This document shows, piece after piece, positions 45,693-56,300 of a stretch of DNA of 64,000 nt. A model generated the notes under the pieces. It searched no databases. It was given only the letters and a program-made list of their open reading frames with translations, and had not been told where the DNA came from. Source of the stretch: Paraburkholderia tropica (GTDB taxonomy: Bacteria; Pseudomonadota; Gammaproteobacteria; Burkholderiales; Burkholderiaceae); contig NZ_CAJZAR010000036.1 of assembly GCF_914484835.1 (NCBI RefSeq), positions 1-64,000 of the forward strand. Reading direction: 5' to 3'. Position numbers and translations under genes: made by a program. The stretch's first letter is position 1. The number at the start of each line of letters is the position of its first letter.

Positions 45693-46394
45693 TCATCGGC
45701 GTCCGGCCGTGGAATTCGCGAAACGCGGACTGCCCATTTTGCGTTCGAGCCAGCGCACGACAAACGCGCTCGGCCACGAGAACGCCAAATATATCGCGCC
45801 GATGATCGTGAATACGGTGGCGTACTGAAAATTCGTCGAAGAAATAATCTGGCCTGTGAACATCAGTTCCTTGACCGTCACGATGGAGACGAGCGAGGTG
45901 TCCTTGAACAGCGAAATAGCGTAATTGCCGAGCGGCGGCACGACGATGCGTAGCGCTTGCGGCAGCACGATCAGCTTGAGCGTCTGCCCGTTCGACATGC
46001 CGAGCGCCTTCGCGGCTTCGAGCTGGCTTTTCGGCACCGCGAGGATGCCGGCGCGATACACCTCGGCGAGATAGGCCGAATAATTGATCGACAGGCCGAT
46101 CACGCCCGCGACGAACGGATCGAAACGAATGCCAAATGAAGGCAAGACGAAATAAATATAGAAAAGCTGCAATAGCGCGGGCGTGCCGCGAATCAACTCG
46201 ATATAGCCCGAAGCCAGCAATCGCGGCAGCCGCGCATGACTGATCCGCCCAATGGCGAGCACGAGGCCGAACGGCAAACTCAGCGCGAGAATGCAGAACG
46301 TCAATTCGAGGCTCGTGAGCGCGCCGCGCAGCAGCTCGGGCAGATATTGGCTCGCGCCGTGAAGGTCGAATAATTCCAGAAGCGTGGTCGGCAT
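45693..46394 (-). CDS. Amino-acid-type ABC transporter permease
   Basis: 233 residues with about five membrane segments. Family features are ALTSLELTFCILALSLPFGL, YIELIRGTPALLQLFYIYFV and the coupling motif EAAKALGMSNGQTLKLIVLP. AAGGA precedes the ATG. The usual second permease and ATPase are not in the window, so the transporter may borrow an ATPase. Confidence 0.9.
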   Translation of the reverse strand: MPTTLLELFDLHGASQYLPELLRGALTSLELTFCILALSLPFGLVLAIGRISHARLPRLLASGYIELIRGTPALLQLFYIYFVLPSFGIRFDPFVAGVIGLSINYSAYLAEVYRAGILAVPKSQLEAAKALGMSNGQTLKLIVLPQALRIVVPPLGNYAISLFKDTSLVSIVTVKELMFTGQIISSTNFQYATVFTIIGAIYLAFSWPSAFVVRWLERKMGSPRFANSTAGRR

Positions 46395-46497
46395 GAGGTC
46401 CTTGCCCGCGGCGGCCCTGCGGGAGTGCGGTAATTCCGGGAATGCGGCGGCGCGCGTGCCCGTCGAGCGCCGGGAGGCTGCGCGTCCGCGTTTGAGT

Positions 46498-46551
46498 TCT
46501 TGTGTGTTCTTGTGTGTTCTTGCGCGCTAGCGCGTGCTTTTGCGTGCTTTT
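46498..46551. repeat. Two sets of 10-bp tandem repeats
   Basis: TTCTTGTGTG twice plus TTCTTGCGCG (46498-46527), then GCGTGCTTTT twice (46532-46551). Located between the IclR stop and the permease start. Period 10 is close to the helical turn, but no function is evident. Confidence 0.55.
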
Positions 46552-46594
46552 ACGCGCTGATGTTCGCTTATATCGGCTTGTGCGTACTGGTTAG

Positions 46595-47449
46595 TTAGGC
46601 ACGCGCGGCCGCCAGCGGCTGCACCTGCGCCCCGAGCATGCCGCTGATACGCTCGGCATACATGCGCAGCGTGCCGCCCAGTGCGTGCAGGTCGTCTTCG
46701 CTGAGGCCGGTCTTGAGCGTGGTGACGCTGATCGCCGCCACGCCCTCGCCGTCGCGGTTCGTGATCGCGGAGCCCACGCAGACCACGCCGATGTTGTCTT
46801 CCTCGTCGTCGAAAGCGTAGCCGCGCTCGGCCACCAGCATCAGATCGCGCATGAATTCGGCGGGCGTCGTGCGCGTGAACTGCGTGCGCTTCGGCATGCC
46901 CGTCTGCGCGAGCAGCTTCACGACGCGCGCGGGCGGCAGCAACGCCATCAGCGACTTGCCGAGCGCCGAGCAATGCGGCAGCTCGCGCTGACCGAGCGCC
47001 GACGCAATGCGCACGATACCCGGCGCCTCCATGCGCGCGATCGCCACGGCGTAGCCCTCGTCGTCGAGCACTGCCAGCCGCGACGTGAGACCGGTGGCCT
47101 CGGTCAGTTCGCGCAGCACTGGCATCGCAAGCTGGGACACGCCGATATCGGCCGCCGCGCGGTCCCCGAGATGCACGAGCGCGAAACCCAGCCGGTAACG
47201 CCGCGAGCCGCCGAGCCGCACGTCGATCACATAGCTGCGCGCGAGCAGCGTCTGCAACAGGGCGAACGCCGTGCTTTTCGACACGCCGATGACCGTGGCG
47301 ATTTCGGCGACCGTGAGTCCTTCGCTTCCGCACGCCCCAAGGGCTTCGAGCACGTCGAGCGCGCGGCTGACGCTGCGCAGCGCGTAGCGGTCTTCGGAGG
47401 TTTGAGCGGCCTGAGGGTGAATGGTCTGGTTTTGAGCGGCTTGCGTCAT
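46595..47449 (-). CDS. IclR-family transcriptional regulator
   Basis: 284 residues. N-terminal winged helix: ALDVLEALGACGSEGLTVAE then IATVIGVSKSTAFALLQTLL. The C-terminal IclR effector domain has LPHCSALGKSLMALLPPARV, GYAFDDEEDNIGVVCVGSAI and a Cys pair. The start at 47449 (MTQAAQNQ) is chosen over in-frame codons further out, which read through promoter-like sequence. It is upstream of and co-directional with the amino-acid ABC genes, which it may control. A 17-bp palindrome lies 125 bp upstream. Confidence 0.9.
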   Translation of the reverse strand: MTQAAQNQTIHPQAAQTSEDRYALRSVSRALDVLEALGACGSEGLTVAEIATVIGVSKSTAFALLQTLLARSYVIDVRLGGSRRYRLGFALVHLGDRAAADIGVSQLAMPVLRELTEATGLTSRLAVLDDEGYAVAIARMEAPGIVRIASALGQRELPHCSALGKSLMALLPPARVVKLLAQTGMPKRTQFTRTTPAEFMRDLMLVAERGYAFDDEEDNIGVVCVGSAITNRDGEGVAAISVTTLKTGLSEDDLHALGGTLRMYAERISGMLGAQVQPLAAARA

Positions 47450-47573
47450 TGTTATTTCATGTCCGTACCGGTTCGTACAAGTTCGTCCCGTTAGCGAACC
47501 CACCCGGCGATTCGCTAGCTTCGCACAGTCGATATTGACAGTCACTAGGGCGGAACCTACCATAAATAACACT

Positions 47574-47590
47574 ACCGAACGGCGTTCGGT
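47574..47590. promoter_or_regulatory. IclR-type palindrome ACCGAAC-GGC-GTTCGGT
   Basis: A perfect 17-bp inverted repeat, with a further CCGAACG half-site at 47595-47601. It stands upstream of the IclR gene and of the small gene at 47744, so it may control both. Confidence 0.55.
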
Positions 47591-47743
47591 ATAGCCGAAC
47601 GATTGAATCCAGCGCGAATGGGGGTTGCAGAACGGATGCGCCGCGGATTCACCGCGCGCCCAACCCAAACAGATGACAACAGGACGCCAAACGGCCGCGA
47701 TGCGCTCAGGGCATGCGCATCGCTCAATGCCAGGCGAAGAACA

Positions 47744-48001
47744 ATGGGAATCATGTCGGAACGGGGTTTACAGGGGAATGCCAGACAGAAGCTGTCGGGC
47801 GCCCATTCGTCGAGGCTTGCCCACGACGAGATCGTGCATATCAAGGCGGTGCTGCGGCGATTGTCCGCCGACGATATGAACGATTTAGGTTTGCCGCCTG
47901 GATATTGGCGCAAGCGTTTGCGCGACCTGATGCAAACCCATCAATTGTCGAATGGCCAATTCGACGAAATTGATCAATTGCTCGCCACGTTGAAAGAATA
48001 G
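47744..48001 (+). CDS. Small conserved-looking hypothetical protein
   Basis: 85 residues, no assigned function. A polar N-terminus leads to a helical C-terminal half (LRRLSADDMNDLGLPPGYWR, HQLSNGQFDEIDQLLATL) rich in charged residues. No membrane segment. Starts at 47744 or 47753 are possible. From memory, proteins of this form recur in Burkholderia genomes, so I take it as real. Divergent from the IclR gene. Confidence 0.65.
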   Translation: MGIMSERGLQGNARQKLSGAHSSRLAHDEIVHIKAVLRRLSADDMNDLGLPPGYWRKRLRDLMQTHQLSNGQFDEIDQLLATLKE

Positions 48002-48122
48002 CGGCGAACACTCAGCTTGATCGGCCAAAAAAATAGAACCTGAGAGAGATGTAATCCAAACGATGCCGGACGCATAGTCAATATCGTTATGCGATTCGGC
48101 ACGCAGCTGCGCACGAACGGCA

Positions 48123-48638
48123 TTAAGCACGTTTAAGCGGACGGCGCGCTTTTGTGGCTGGGCGCGCTGTTTTAGCCGATGTTTTATTTTTACGTAGTGC
48201 CTTAACGTCCTCGGCGGCCAGCGCGGGCGCTTTCACCGCCCCCGAACGGATGCGTGAAAGCACGCGCTGGGCGTTGGCACTGCAATCCATATCGTCGGGT
48301 TTCGCCTCGATTTCCGCGAGCAGCGCCACGAGGTGCGCCTTGCTCTGCGCGAGCCGTTGTTGCAGCGCCTCGATTTCCCCAACCTTGCCGCGCAGCGTCT
48401 CGATCAGCGAGCCGTGCTGCCATTGCGCCCTATCGAGCGGCAGCAGCATGCGGATCTCGTCGAGACTGAAACCGGCCTGCTGCGCGCTCGTAATCAGATC
48501 GAGCACGAGCACCGCCTCGGGCGCATAACGGCGATAACCATTCGGTTCTCGCTCGGCTTTCAACAAGCCGATGTCCTCGTAAAAGCGAATGCGTGAAGCC
48601 GCCAGGCCCGTACGCTCCGCCAGTTCTCCGATTTTCAT
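48123..48638 (-). CDS. MerR-family transcriptional regulator
   Basis: 171 residues. MKIGELAERTGLAASRIRFY then EDIGLLKAEREPNGYRRYAP is the MerR winged helix. A dimerisation helix follows (EIEALQQRLAQSKAHLVALL). The C-terminal part has one Cys (DMDCSANAQRV) and a basic tail (ARPATKARRPLKRA), so it is not of the metal-sensing two-cysteine type. GGAGGT precedes the ATG. Divergent from the Old-Yellow-Enzyme-like gene, with a matching operator before each. Confidence 0.92.
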   Translation of the reverse strand: MKIGELAERTGLAASRIRFYEDIGLLKAEREPNGYRRYAPEAVLVLDLITSAQQAGFSLDEIRMLLPLDRAQWQHGSLIETLRGKVGEIEALQQRLAQSKAHLVALLAEIEAKPDDMDCSANAQRVLSRIRSGAVKAPALAAEDVKALRKNKTSAKTARPATKARRPLKRA

Positions 48639-48688
48639 GTCTTTCGACCTCCGCGCTCAAACCAGGCGCCGACTGCCCTTCAGTCCGC

Positions 48689-48720
48689 ACTTTAAGCTTA
48701 AAGTGAACTTGAAGGTCAAG
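48689..48720 (-). promoter_or_regulatory. MerR-type promoter/operator before the merR-like gene
   Basis: Read on the minus strand: -35 TTGACC and -10 TAAAGT separated by 19 bp, the long spacing on which MerR regulators act. The spacer contains TTCAAGTTCACTTTAAG, an imperfect dyad. It includes a perfect 16-bp palindrome ACTTTAAGCTTAAAGT. 26 of 32 positions match the copy at 48777-48808. Confidence 0.75.
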
Positions 48721-48776
48721 TCGCGTGCCCTATCGCGACGATAGAAAAAATTCGCGCCCCAAACCGCCGCTCGCCC

Positions 48777-48808
48777 ATTGACATTCAAGTTGGCTTCAAC
48801 CTTAAAGT
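48777..48808 (+). promoter_or_regulatory. MerR-type promoter/operator before the oxidoreductase gene
   Basis: -35 TTGACA (48778-48783) and -10 TAAAGT (48803-48808) with a 19-bp spacer starting TTCAAGTT. Strong similarity to the divergent copy shows that one regulator controls both promoters. Confidence 0.75.
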
Positions 48809-48835
48809 CGGCACACGATCCAACGAGGTGAAGCC

Positions 48836-50071
48836 ATGCATGTGTTCGACCCCTTAGCCCTGCCCAACGGTTCGTCGATACCGAACCGCATCGCCAAAGC
48901 CGCGATGGAAGAAAACATGGCCGACGCGCATCACGCGCCGTCGGCGCAACTGATACGGCTCTATCGGGCGTGGGCCGAAGGCGGCGCGGGCCTCTTGATC
49001 ACCGGCAACGTGATGGTCGACAGCCGCGCGATGACCGGACCCGGCGGCGTCGTGCTCGAAAACGATCAGCACCTCGAAGCATTTCGCGAGTGGGCGCGCA
49101 TCGGCCGCTCGCACGGCGCGCAATGCTGGCTGCAGATCAATCATCCAGGGCGCCAGATGCGCGCCAATCTCGGGCAGCCGACGTGGGCGCCATCGGCGGT
49201 GCCGCTCGCGTTGGGCACGATGTCGAAGCATTTCGCCACGCCTCAAGCGATGACGAACGAGGTCATCGACGACGTGATTCAGCGCTTCGCACGCACCGCG
49301 CAACTCGGCGAGCGCGCGGGCTTCACCGGCGTCGAGATTCATGCGGCGCACGGCTATTTGCTGAGCCAGTTTCTCTCGCCGCTGAGCAACCGGCGCACCG
49401 ACCGGTGGGGCGGCTCGCTGGAGAATCGCGCGCGTCTGCTGCTGGAGATCGTGAACGCGGTGCGCGCGGTCGTGTCGCCGTCATTCGCCGTCGCCGTCAA
49501 ACTGAATTCCGCCGATTTCCAGCGCGGCGGCTTCAGTGCCGACGACGCGCGCGGCGTCGTGCAATGGCTCAACGAACTTGGCGTCGATCTGGTCGAGCTG
49601 TCGGGCGGCAGCTACGAAGCGCCCGCCATGCAGGGCGACGCACGCGACGGCCGCACACTCGCGCGCGAAGCCTATTTCGTGGAGTTCGCGCGCGATATCC
49701 GCACGATTGCGACGATGCCCGTGATGGTCACGGGCGGCATCCGCCGCCGCGCGATTGCCGAACAGGTGGTCGCGAGCGGCGTCGATATGGTGGGGATCGG
49801 CACGGCGCTCGCGATCGATCCAAACCTGCCGCGCGACTGGCGCGCGGGCCACGACGCCGCGCCCGCGCTCGCGCCCATCACTTGGAAGAACAAGCCGCTC
49901 GCGTCGCTGGCCAATATGGCCGCCGTGAAATTCCAGTTGCAGCGGCTGAGCGCGGGAAAGCGGACCGATCCGAACGTCTCGCCGCTGCGTGCGCTGATCG
50001 TTCAGCAAGTCGCCGAAGCGGCGCGCACGCGCCGCTACCGACGCTGGATCGTTCAGCAGGCAAAGAGCTGA
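48836..50071 (+). CDS. NADH:flavin oxidoreductase, Old Yellow Enzyme family
   Basis: 411 residues, a TIM-barrel flavoenzyme. PNRIAKAAMEENMAD is the N-terminal FMN strand, QINHPGRQMRANLG the second, FTGVEIHAAHGYLLSQFLSP (His in place of HxxH/HxxN pair), NRRTDRWGGSLENRARLLLE, VTGGIRRR and MVGIGTALA. It probably reduces activated C=C bonds or electrophiles. GAGGTG lies before the ATG. A MerR-type promoter suggests induction by a reactive compound, matching a detoxification role. Confidence 0.92.
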   Translation: MHVFDPLALPNGSSIPNRIAKAAMEENMADAHHAPSAQLIRLYRAWAEGGAGLLITGNVMVDSRAMTGPGGVVLENDQHLEAFREWARIGRSHGAQCWLQINHPGRQMRANLGQPTWAPSAVPLALGTMSKHFATPQAMTNEVIDDVIQRFARTAQLGERAGFTGVEIHAAHGYLLSQFLSPLSNRRTDRWGGSLENRARLLLEIVNAVRAVVSPSFAVAVKLNSADFQRGGFSADDARGVVQWLNELGVDLVELSGGSYEAPAMQGDARDGRTLAREAYFVEFARDIRTIATMPVMVTGGIRRRAIAEQVVASGVDMVGIGTALAIDPNLPRDWRAGHDAAPALAPITWKNKPLASLANMAAVKFQLQRLSAGKRTDPNVSPLRALIVQQVAEAARTRRYRRWIVQQAKS

Positions 50072-51613
50072 TCAGCCCGCGATACGGAACACGCCCACCG
50101 TCGAGCGCAGCCGCGCCGCCTGTTCGTCGAGCGCAGCTGCGGCGGCAGCCGCCTGCTCGACCAGCGCCGCGTTTTGCTGCGTGACCGTATCCATCTGCGA
50201 GACCGCCTGATTGACCTGCTCGATGCCGGTGCTCTGCTCGACCGACGCCGCCTCGATCTCGCCCATGATGTCGCTCACGCGCGTGATCGACTGCACGATT
50301 TCCTTCATGCGCTCGCCCGCCACGGCGACCTGATCCGAGCCCGCATCCACGCGATCGACCGACGAGCCGATCAGCGCCTTGATGTCCTTCGCCGCCGCCG
50401 CGCTGCGTTGCGCGAGCGAACGCACCTCGCCCGCGACCACCGCGAAACCGCGCCCTTCTTCGCCCGCGCGCGCGGCCTCGACCGCCGCGTTGAGCGCCAG
50501 AATATTGGTCTGGAACGCGATGCCCTCGATCGTGCCGATGATCTCTCCGATGCGCTTCGACTCGCCCGCGATGCCCTGCATGGTCGCGATCACTTCGTCG
50601 ACGGCGCTGCCGCCGCGCCCCGTCGCATCCGAGGCGAGCACCGCGAGCTGACGCGCCTGGCGCGCGTTCTCCGCGTTCTGCTTGACCGTCGCCGTGAGCT
50701 GCTCCATGCTCGCCGCCGTTTCTTCGAGCGAGGCCGCCTGCTCCTCGGTGCGCTGCGAAAGATCGGCGTTGCCCTGCGCGATTTCCGACGAACCCGTGGC
50801 GATCGAATCGCTCGACTGCTGGATGCCCTGCACGAGATCGCGCAGCTTCACGCGCATTTCATGCAGCGCGTGCATCAGGCTCGTACGGTCGCCGGCGGCG
50901 AGCGCGATCGGCGTGGTCAGATTACCCGCCGCGATCTGCGCGGCCAGCGCCGTCGCGTCGGCCGGTTCGCCGCCGAGCGCGCGGCGGATGCTGCGCGTCA
51001 TGAGCCACGCCATCGTGCCGACCACCGCGAAGATCAGCACCGCGATGGCGATCATCGTGCGCGCGACGCGCCAGAACGCGGCGTTGATATCGTCGTAGAA
51101 AAAGCCCGTGCCGATCCACCATTGCCATGCGGGCACCGCCACCACGCCCTGCAATTTCGGTTCGAGCGGACTGTTCGCCGAGCGGTGGATCAGCACGTCG
51201 ACGAGCGCCACGTGCTCGCGTTGCAGCCCTTGCGCATAGGCCTGCGTGTCGGTGAGATCGCCCATCGTCGTGCGATTACCGCCCGTTTTCGTGCCGATCA
51301 GGCTCGGGTTCGGATGCACGAGGTTGATGCTGTCCGTCGTCGTGATCCAGAAATAGCTCTTGCTGTCCGCGTTCAATTCGCCGATGGCCGCCTTCGCCGC
51401 GGTCTGCGCGGCGTCGCGCGTGAGCTTGCCCTGTGCTTCCTGCTGCTGATAGTAGAGCGCCAGATGCTCGGCCTTGAGCAACAGGTTAGTGATCTCCTGC
51501 TGCCGGCTTTCGACGAGCGACTGCTTCAATTGCGACAAGGTGGTCGCAGCGATCAGGATGACACCGACAAGCGCGGTGCCCACGAGAAGGATCAGCTTGG
51601 TTGAGACTTTCAT
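50072..51613 (-). CDS. Methyl-accepting chemotaxis protein with Cache sensor
   Basis: 513 residues. First membrane segment: [20 protein letters not shown]. Periplasmic single-Cache domain: [20 protein letters not shown] and [20 protein letters not shown]. The second membrane segment is near residues 185-210, followed by a HAMP-like stretch. The conserved signalling hairpin is [20 protein letters not shown] then [20 protein letters not shown]. Cache domains of this sort bind small carboxylates or amino acids. No C-terminal receptor pentapeptide for CheR/CheB is visible. The start at 51613 removes an unconvincing extension. Confidence 0.93.
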   Translation of the reverse strand: MKVSTKLILLVGTALVGVILIAATTLSQLKQSLVESRQQEITNLLLKAEHLALYYQQQEAQGKLTRDAAQTAAKAAIGELNADSKSYFWITTTDSINLVHPNPSLIGTKTGGNRTTMGDLTDTQAYAQGLQREHVALVDVLIHRSANSPLEPKLQGVVAVPAWQWWIGTGFFYDDINAAFWRVARTMIAIAVLIFAVVGTMAWLMTRSIRRALGGEPADATALAAQIAAGNLTTPIALAAGDRTSLMHALHEMRVKLRDLVQGIQQSSDSIATGSSEIAQGNADLSQRTEEQAASLEETAASMEQLTATVKQNAENARQARQLAVLASDATGRGGSAVDEVIATMQGIAGESKRIGEIIGTIEGIAFQTNILALNAAVEAARAGEEGRGFAVVAGEVRSLAQRSAAAAKDIKALIGSSVDRVDAGSDQVAVAGERMKEIVQSITRVSDIMGEIEAASVEQSTGIEQVNQAVSQMDTVTQQNAALVEQAAAAAAALDEQAARLRSTVGVFRIAG

Positions 51614-51821
51614 TTCGACTCGAAGAAGACGGGGAAAGACGCCGTGCGGGATGAACGTTTCCGCAAAATTAACCATTTGGTTAATGCATATCGGCACGGC
51701 GCCGCGCTTCTTGAGTCGGGTAATTGCGGAGGCCGCCGCGCGCCGCGTCGGACGGGCGTGCGGGGCTCCTTGAAGAGGTGTGGAAAGTGGGCGCGCCGGG
51801 CGTGGGGCGCCGGGTGGGTGC

Positions 51822-53324
51822 CTAGCGGGCTGCGGTTTGCGCCTGCGTTTGTGTCCCCGTTTGCGCCCCGGTTTTCTCTCCCGTCGCCGTCCCCGCCTGC
51901 ACACTCTCCGCCGACCAGCCGCCGCCCAGCACCTTATACAGCGTGACCTGGTTCGACAGCTTCGCCAGCTGATCGGTGACGAGCTGCTCCTGCGCCGTAT
52001 ACAGCGTGCGCTGCGCGGTCAGCACGGTCAGGAAGCTGTCGGTGCCGGTCTTGTAACGCGCCTGCGCGAGATCGTAGTAATCCTGCGCCGACTGCACGTA
52101 ATCGCGATCCGCCGCCACCTGATCGACATACGTCGCGCGGCCTGCCAGCGCATTCGCCACTTCCTTGAACGCCGTTTGAATGGCCTTCTCGTAGTCGGCG
52201 ATATCGATGTCCTTCTCGATCTTCGCGACGTCGAGCGACGCCTTGTTGCTGCCGTAGTCGAAGATCGGCATCGTGATCGACGGCGCGAAACTCCACGCGC
52301 CCGTGCTCGCCTTGAACAGTTGCGACAGGCTCGTGCTCGCCGCGCCCGCCGATGCCGTCAACTCGATCTTCGGGAAGAACGCCGCGCGCGCCGCGCCGAT
52401 ATTCGCGTTCGCGCCCTTGAGCGTGTGCTCGGCCTCGATGATGTCGGGGCGGCGCGTGAGCAGGTCCGAGGGCGCGCCCGCGTCGACGTCGGCGAACATC
52501 GCGTCGCTGTCGAGCAGCGTGGGGCCGCTGCTCAGATCGTCGGGCAGCGCGCAGCCGATCTCGGCGCTCAGTGTGTTGCGATCCTGTGCGACGGCGCGCG
52601 TGTACGACGCCATGCTCGCCCGCGCGCTCGCGAGCGAGGTCTGCGCCTCGCGCACGTCCTGCAACGACGCGCTGCCGATCTTCATCATGCTGACCGTGAG
52701 ATCGTAGGTGCTCTGGTCGGCGGCCACGGTGTCGGTCGCGACCTTGAGCAGCGCTTCGTCGGATTGCAGTTGCAGGAAGTCGGTCGCCACGTCGGCCACC
52801 AGCGTAAGCTGCGTGCTGGTGCGAGACGCATCGCTCGACAGATAGTTCTCCAGCGCCTGGCGCTTGAGACTGCGCAGACGGCCGAAGAAGTCGATTTCCC
52901 ACGAGGTCGTGCCGACCGACGCGGTATTCGAGTGGCTGATCGCGCCGTCGCTGCGCGTGTTGGTGATCGAGCCGCCCGCGTCGATGGTCGGCGCGAGCGC
53001 GGCGCGCGTGATGCGGTACTGCGCCTCGTACTCGGCCACCTGAAGCGCGGCCACACGCAGATCGCGATTGTTGTCGAGCGCGAGCGCGATCAGCTTCTGC
53101 AGGCGCGGGTCCTTGAAGTAATCGCGCCAGCCGACATCGGCGGCGAAGGGCGCGGCAGGCGCGGTGGCAGCAGACGCCGCCGACGCCGCCGAAGCGCCCG
53201 TTTCATAAGCCGTTCCCGTCGGCCATGCGGAATCGACCGGCGCGGCGGGCCGCTGATAAGCGGGATCGAGAGAACACGCGCTCAGCGCAACGGCGCAGAG
53301 CACGGATAAAAGCTTCAATTTCAT
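51822..53324 (-). CDS. RND efflux outer-membrane channel lipoprotein (OprM/NodT type)
   Basis: 500 residues. Lipobox in [11 protein letters not shown]. The repeated TolC-like helical segments include [20 protein letters not shown] and the later [20 protein letters not shown], a family hallmark. The Gln/Thr-rich tail ([19 protein letters not shown]) is unusual and probably disordered. It overlaps the pump gene by 4 bp. Forms the exit duct of the adjacent pump. Confidence 0.94.
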   Translation of the reverse strand: MKLKLLSVLCAVALSACSLDPAYQRPAAPVDSAWPTGTAYETGASAASAASAATAPAAPFAADVGWRDYFKDPRLQKLIALALDNNRDLRVAALQVAEYEAQYRITRAALAPTIDAGGSITNTRSDGAISHSNTASVGTTSWEIDFFGRLRSLKRQALENYLSSDASRTSTQLTLVADVATDFLQLQSDEALLKVATDTVAADQSTYDLTVSMMKIGSASLQDVREAQTSLASARASMASYTRAVAQDRNTLSAEIGCALPDDLSSGPTLLDSDAMFADVDAGAPSDLLTRRPDIIEAEHTLKGANANIGAARAAFFPKIELTASAGAASTSLSQLFKASTGAWSFAPSITMPIFDYGSNKASLDVAKIEKDIDIADYEKAIQTAFKEVANALAGRATYVDQVAADRDYVQSAQDYYDLAQARYKTGTDSFLTVLTAQRTLYTAQEQLVTDQLAKLSNQVTLYKVLGGGWSAESVQAGTATGEKTGAQTGTQTQAQTAAR

Positions 53325-56300
53325 TCGGAATCCTTCGCAGACTGATCCTTGCCGTCTGCATCGTCCTTGCGGACATCGCCGTGCTCCTTGAACAGCTTGC
53401 GCACGACGATAAAGAACACGGGCACGAAGAAGATCGCGAGCGCGGTGGCCGCGATCATGCCGCCGGCCACGCCGGTGCCGATCGCGTGACGCGCGGCCGA
53501 GCCCGCACCCGTGCTCACCACGAGCGGCAGCACGCCGAACACGAACGCCAGCGACGTCATGAGAATCGGACGCAGACGCTGATGCGCCGCTTCGAGCGTG
53601 GCCTCCACCAATCCGCGGCCTTGCGCCTGCAAATCCTTCGCGAACTCGACGATCAGAATCGCGTTCTTGGTCGCGAGACCGATGGTCGTCAGCAGGCCGA
53701 CCTTGAAGTAGACGTCGTTCGAGAGGCCGCGCATATGCGCGCCGAGCAGCGCGCCGAGCACGCCGATCGGCACCACGAGAATCACGGCAATCGGCACCGA
53801 CCAGCTTTCATAAAGGCCCGCGAGACAGAGGAACACCACGATCAGCGAAATCGCGTACAGGTAGGTCGCCTGCGAGCCCGCGAGCACTTCCTGATACGAC
53901 TGGCCGGTCCACTCGATGCCGAATCCGGTCGGCAATTGCTTCGCGATGTTCTGGACGGCGGCCATGGCCTGGCCCGTGCTGACGCCAGGTGCCGGTTGCG
54001 CGCTCATCTCCATCGCGAGTTCGCGGTTGTAGCGCTCGATCTGCGGCGGGCCGAAGGTCCAGCGCGTTTTAGCGAACGCGGAGAACGGCACCATCTGGCT
54101 GTCGTAACCGGACGTGCTCGTGGTCGAAGTGGACGACGAACTCGACGACGACGAAGAACTCGATGACGAAGAAGACGAAGACGAGGACGACGACGAATCC
54201 GCCCGCACATACCACTGCCCCACGTCGTTCGGCATCATGCGATAAGGCGCGTCGGCCTGCACATAAACCTTCTGGATGCGGCCCGTATCGATGTAATTGT
54301 TCACGTACGACGAGCCGAACGCGGTGGACAGCGTCGAATCGACATCGGAAATCGACAACCCGAGCGCGCTCGCCTTTTCACGGTCGATATCGACGTAAAG
54401 CTGCGGCGTGTCTTCGAGACCGGCGGCGCGCGTCATCGACAGCGCCGGTTCCTTCGCGGCCAGCGCGATGAACTGATTGCGCGCCTTGAGCAGCTTGTCG
54501 TGGCCCTGGCCCGCGCGGTCCTCGATTTCGAAGTCGAGCCCGCTTTGCGTGCCGAGGCCGTGAATCGCAGGCTCGTTCATCACGAAGACCTGCGCGTCGC
54601 GATTGCCCGCGAACGCGGCGTTCGCGCGATTGATCACCGCCTGCGCGCTGTCGTTCGAGCCGCGCACGCTCCAGTCCTTCAACTGCACGAACGCGAGCGC
54701 GTTGTTCTGCCCTTGCCCGTTGAAGCTGAAGCCGTTCACGGCCATCACGTGCGAGACCGCGCCTTGCTTGAGGAAATACTGCTCGACGGCTTCGACGGTC
54801 TTGACCGTCTTCGACGCGGGCGTGCCGACCGGCGCCGAGATCGACACCATGATCGAGCCCTGGTCTTCTTCCGGCAGATACGACGAAGGCAGCGTCACAT
54901 ACAGAATGCCCACGACGCCCGCGATCAGCGCGTAGCCCAGCATCCAGCGCGCCGGCTTCGCGACCACGCGCGCGAGCGTGTTGCTGTAGCGCGCATTGCT
55001 TTTCGTGAAGAAGCGGTTGAACGCGCCGAGCAAACCTCGCCGTTCATGATGCTCGACGGCGGCCGGGCTCAGCAGGCTCGCGCACAGCGCGGGCGTGAGC
55101 GTCATCGCCAGCAGCACCGAAAGCACCATCGCCGAGACGATGGTGACCGAGAACTGCCGGTAGATCGCGCCGGTCGAGCCCGAGAAGAACGCCATCGGAA
55201 TGAACACGGCCGTGAGCACCGTGGTCACGCCCACGAGCGCGCCGGTGATCTGGCCCATCGCCTTCTTCGTCGCGGCCTTCGCGTCGAGCTTTTCCTCGGC
55301 CATGATGCGCTCGACGTTCTCCACCACCACGATGGCGTCGTCGACGAGCAGGCCGATCGCCAGCACCATCGCGAACATCGACAGCACGTTGATCGAGAAG
55401 CCGATTGCCGACATCACGCCCAGCGTGCCCAGCAGCGCGACCGGCACGACGATGGTCGGAATCAGCGTCGCGCGCAGATTCTGCAGGAACAGATACATCA
55501 CGAGGAACACGAGGATCACCGCTTCGAAGAGGGTCTTCATGACCTCCTCGATCGAGATCTTCACGAACGGCGTCGAATCGTACGGATACGCAATCGCCAC
55601 GTCCTTCGGCAGTTGCGGCTGCAATTCCACGAGCTTCGCGCGCACGGCCTTCGCGACCGCCATCGCGTTCGCGCCGGTCGAGAGCTTGACCGCCAGCGCC
55701 GAGGCCGGCTTGCCGTCGAGACGCGACGACGTATCGTACGAATCGCCGCCCACTTCCACGCGCGCGACGTCTTTCACGCGCACCTTCGAGCCGTCGCTGT
55801 TCACGCGCAGCAGGATGTCGCCGAACTGCTCGGGCGAGGTCAGCAGACTCGACGAGGAGATCGTCGCGTTGATTGCCTGGGAGTCCGTAGCGGGCGCGCC
55901 GCCGAGTTCGCCGACGGAGAGCTGCACGTTCTGGTTGGTGACCGCGGTCGTCACGTCGGAAGCCGTGAGGCCGAAGCTGCGCAGCTTGACCGGATCGAGC
56001 CAGATGCGCATGGCGTGCTGCGCGCCGAACAGCGTCACGTCGCCCACACCGTTGATCTGCGTGAGCGGGTCTTCGAGCTGCGTGGCGATCACGTTGCCGA
56101 GATCGATGGAATTGAGCGTGCCGCCCGGCGAGGACAGCGCGACGATCATCAGAAAGTCGCTCGACGCCTTCGCCACCTGCACGCCCTGCTCCTGCACCGT
56201 TTCGGGCAGCGAGGCGCTCGCCTGGGTCACCTTGTTCTGGACCTGCACCTGCGCGATGTCGGGATCGGTGCCGGGCTTGAAGGTCAGCGTGATGGTCGCC

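Noticed and set aside
54131..54196. Frameshift or assembly error at the poly-serine tract
   Set aside because: The tract is a multiple of three with mixed codons, and the frame continues into conserved QMVPFSAFA, so it is retained as real.
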